64,000 nt of DNA from assembly GCA_015478585.1 (NCBI GenBank), contig JADMIM010000001.1:29299-93298 (forward strand), written 5' to 3'. The translations under genes were made by a program, and so were the position numbers. Positions 63,595 through 64,000 of this stretch are shown here, piece by piece (the stretch's first letter is position 1; each line of letters starts with the position of its first letter). Origin of the DNA: Thermaceae bacterium. GTDB lineage: Bacteria > Deinococcota > Deinococci > Deinococcales > Thermaceae. The notes under the pieces are model-generated. The model did no database searches and was not told the DNA's origin. It was given only the letters and a program-made list of their open reading frames with translations.

Positions 63595-63657
63595 CTCTAA
63601 AGACCTCTCATGGAATTCTCAACCCGAGGTTCAGGCGGTTAGGATACAACTGTTCAG

Positions 63658-64000
63658 ATGTCGCGTTCTATTGTTTCCTACCTTGGCTTAACTCTGCTCT
63701 TGGCGGCTTTGGTAGCCTGCTCGAGTTCAGTCTCTCCGACCAACCCACCCACTGGCCCCTCCAATCAAGGCAAACTGGGTAAGCCCTCCAACTTTCAGGT
63801 GACGGCGGTAAGTGGGGGTTTCTCCCTGACTTGGAACGCTGTTCAAGGGGCCAGTGGTTATGTTTTGCTGCGCACTGGGGCTGGTGGCCCGGTTAGCCTC
63901 GGCCAGCCTAGCTATACCGAGAAGAATGTCCAGGCCGGGGATACGGTCGAGTACAGCGTAAGCGCTAAAAATAGCCTTGGAGTAGGCGATGCCTTGGTAG
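63658..64000 (+). CDS. Lipoprotein with fibronectin type III domain, 5' part
   Basis: 114 codons are in the window. MSRSIVSYLGLTLLLAALVACSS is a lipoprotein signal; Cys21 follows the lipobox LVAC. A Pro/Ser linker (about 22-42) leads to PSNFQVTAVSGGFSLTWNAVQGASGYVLLRTG and TVEYSVSAKNSLGVGDALV, an Fn3 domain. It should sit on the outside of a membrane. The rest lies beyond the right edge. Confidence 0.85.
   Translation, partial: MSRSIVSYLGLTLLLAALVACSSSVSPTNPPTGPSNQGKLGKPSNFQVTAVSGGFSLTWNAVQGASGYVLLRTGAGGPVSLGQPSYTEKNVQAGDTVEYSVSAKNSLGVGDALV

Overview
The window looks like chromosome from a Thermaceae bacterium, most likely Meiothermus. I infer this from the dnaA, oriC, dnaN, eno, pyk order, a Taq-type M32 carboxypeptidase, several GTG/TTG or leaderless-looking starts, a three-gene transhydrogenase and the general base composition (about 60% GC by eye). 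The species cannot be fixed without a database search.

Region 1 (1-6.4 kb) is the replication origin: the start of mnmG, dnaA with a DnaA box inside its promoter, an oriC holding twelve exact or near DnaA boxes plus a six-unit CTA run (a DnaA-trio) and an AT-rich stretch, then dnaN, eno and pyk, closed by a strong terminator. Region 2 (6.4-12.9 kb) is accessory: a UBP-type zinc finger, an N6-adenine DNA methylase, a staphylococcal-nuclease-like protein with a REP palindrome between them, a quinone oxidoreductase, a RocB-like M20 peptidase and a truncated EamA permease joined to a dead hicB antitoxin. Region 3 (12.9-20.6 kb) is arginine biosynthesis (argG, DinB, GNAT, argH, short argA), then plsY, hisD and an unknown protein. 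Region 4 (20.6-28.9 kb) has an orphan MazE-like antitoxin with a toxin stub, lepA, a two-component system and a four-gene pilin/pseudopilin operon.

Region 5 (29-45.6 kb) has a UbiD decarboxylase, a TetR-controlled oxidoreductase and membrane protein, an S41 peptidase, M32 carboxypeptidase, purA, a RAYT transposase remnant beside a REP, a LolE/MacB-like permease, a 3D-domain protein, an acyl-CoA synthetase and a CHASE4-GGDEF-EAL protein. Region 6 (45.7-51 kb) is a TetR-ABC exporter operon with two envelope proteins, and a thiol-redox pair. Region 7 (51-56.4 kb) is an arsenic island: two thiol-type arsenate reductases, an aquaglyceroporin and arsR, divergent from the arsenite oxidase genes aioBA. 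Region 8 (56.4-64 kb) has a secreted protein, EamA permease, aldo/keto reductase, VOC and SDR genes, the pntAA-pntAB-pntB transhydrogenase and the start of a fibronectin-III lipoprotein.

The most striking unexplained structure is a dispersed family of degenerate seven-base tandem repeats. More than a dozen tracts keep an exact 7-nt register although the unit sequence differs from tract to tract. They lie in intergenic gaps, often as inverted pairs that would fold into hairpins. In several places they run into reading frames and supply C-terminal tails or signal peptides. A second genome-wide signal is the excess of the palindrome CTCGAG.
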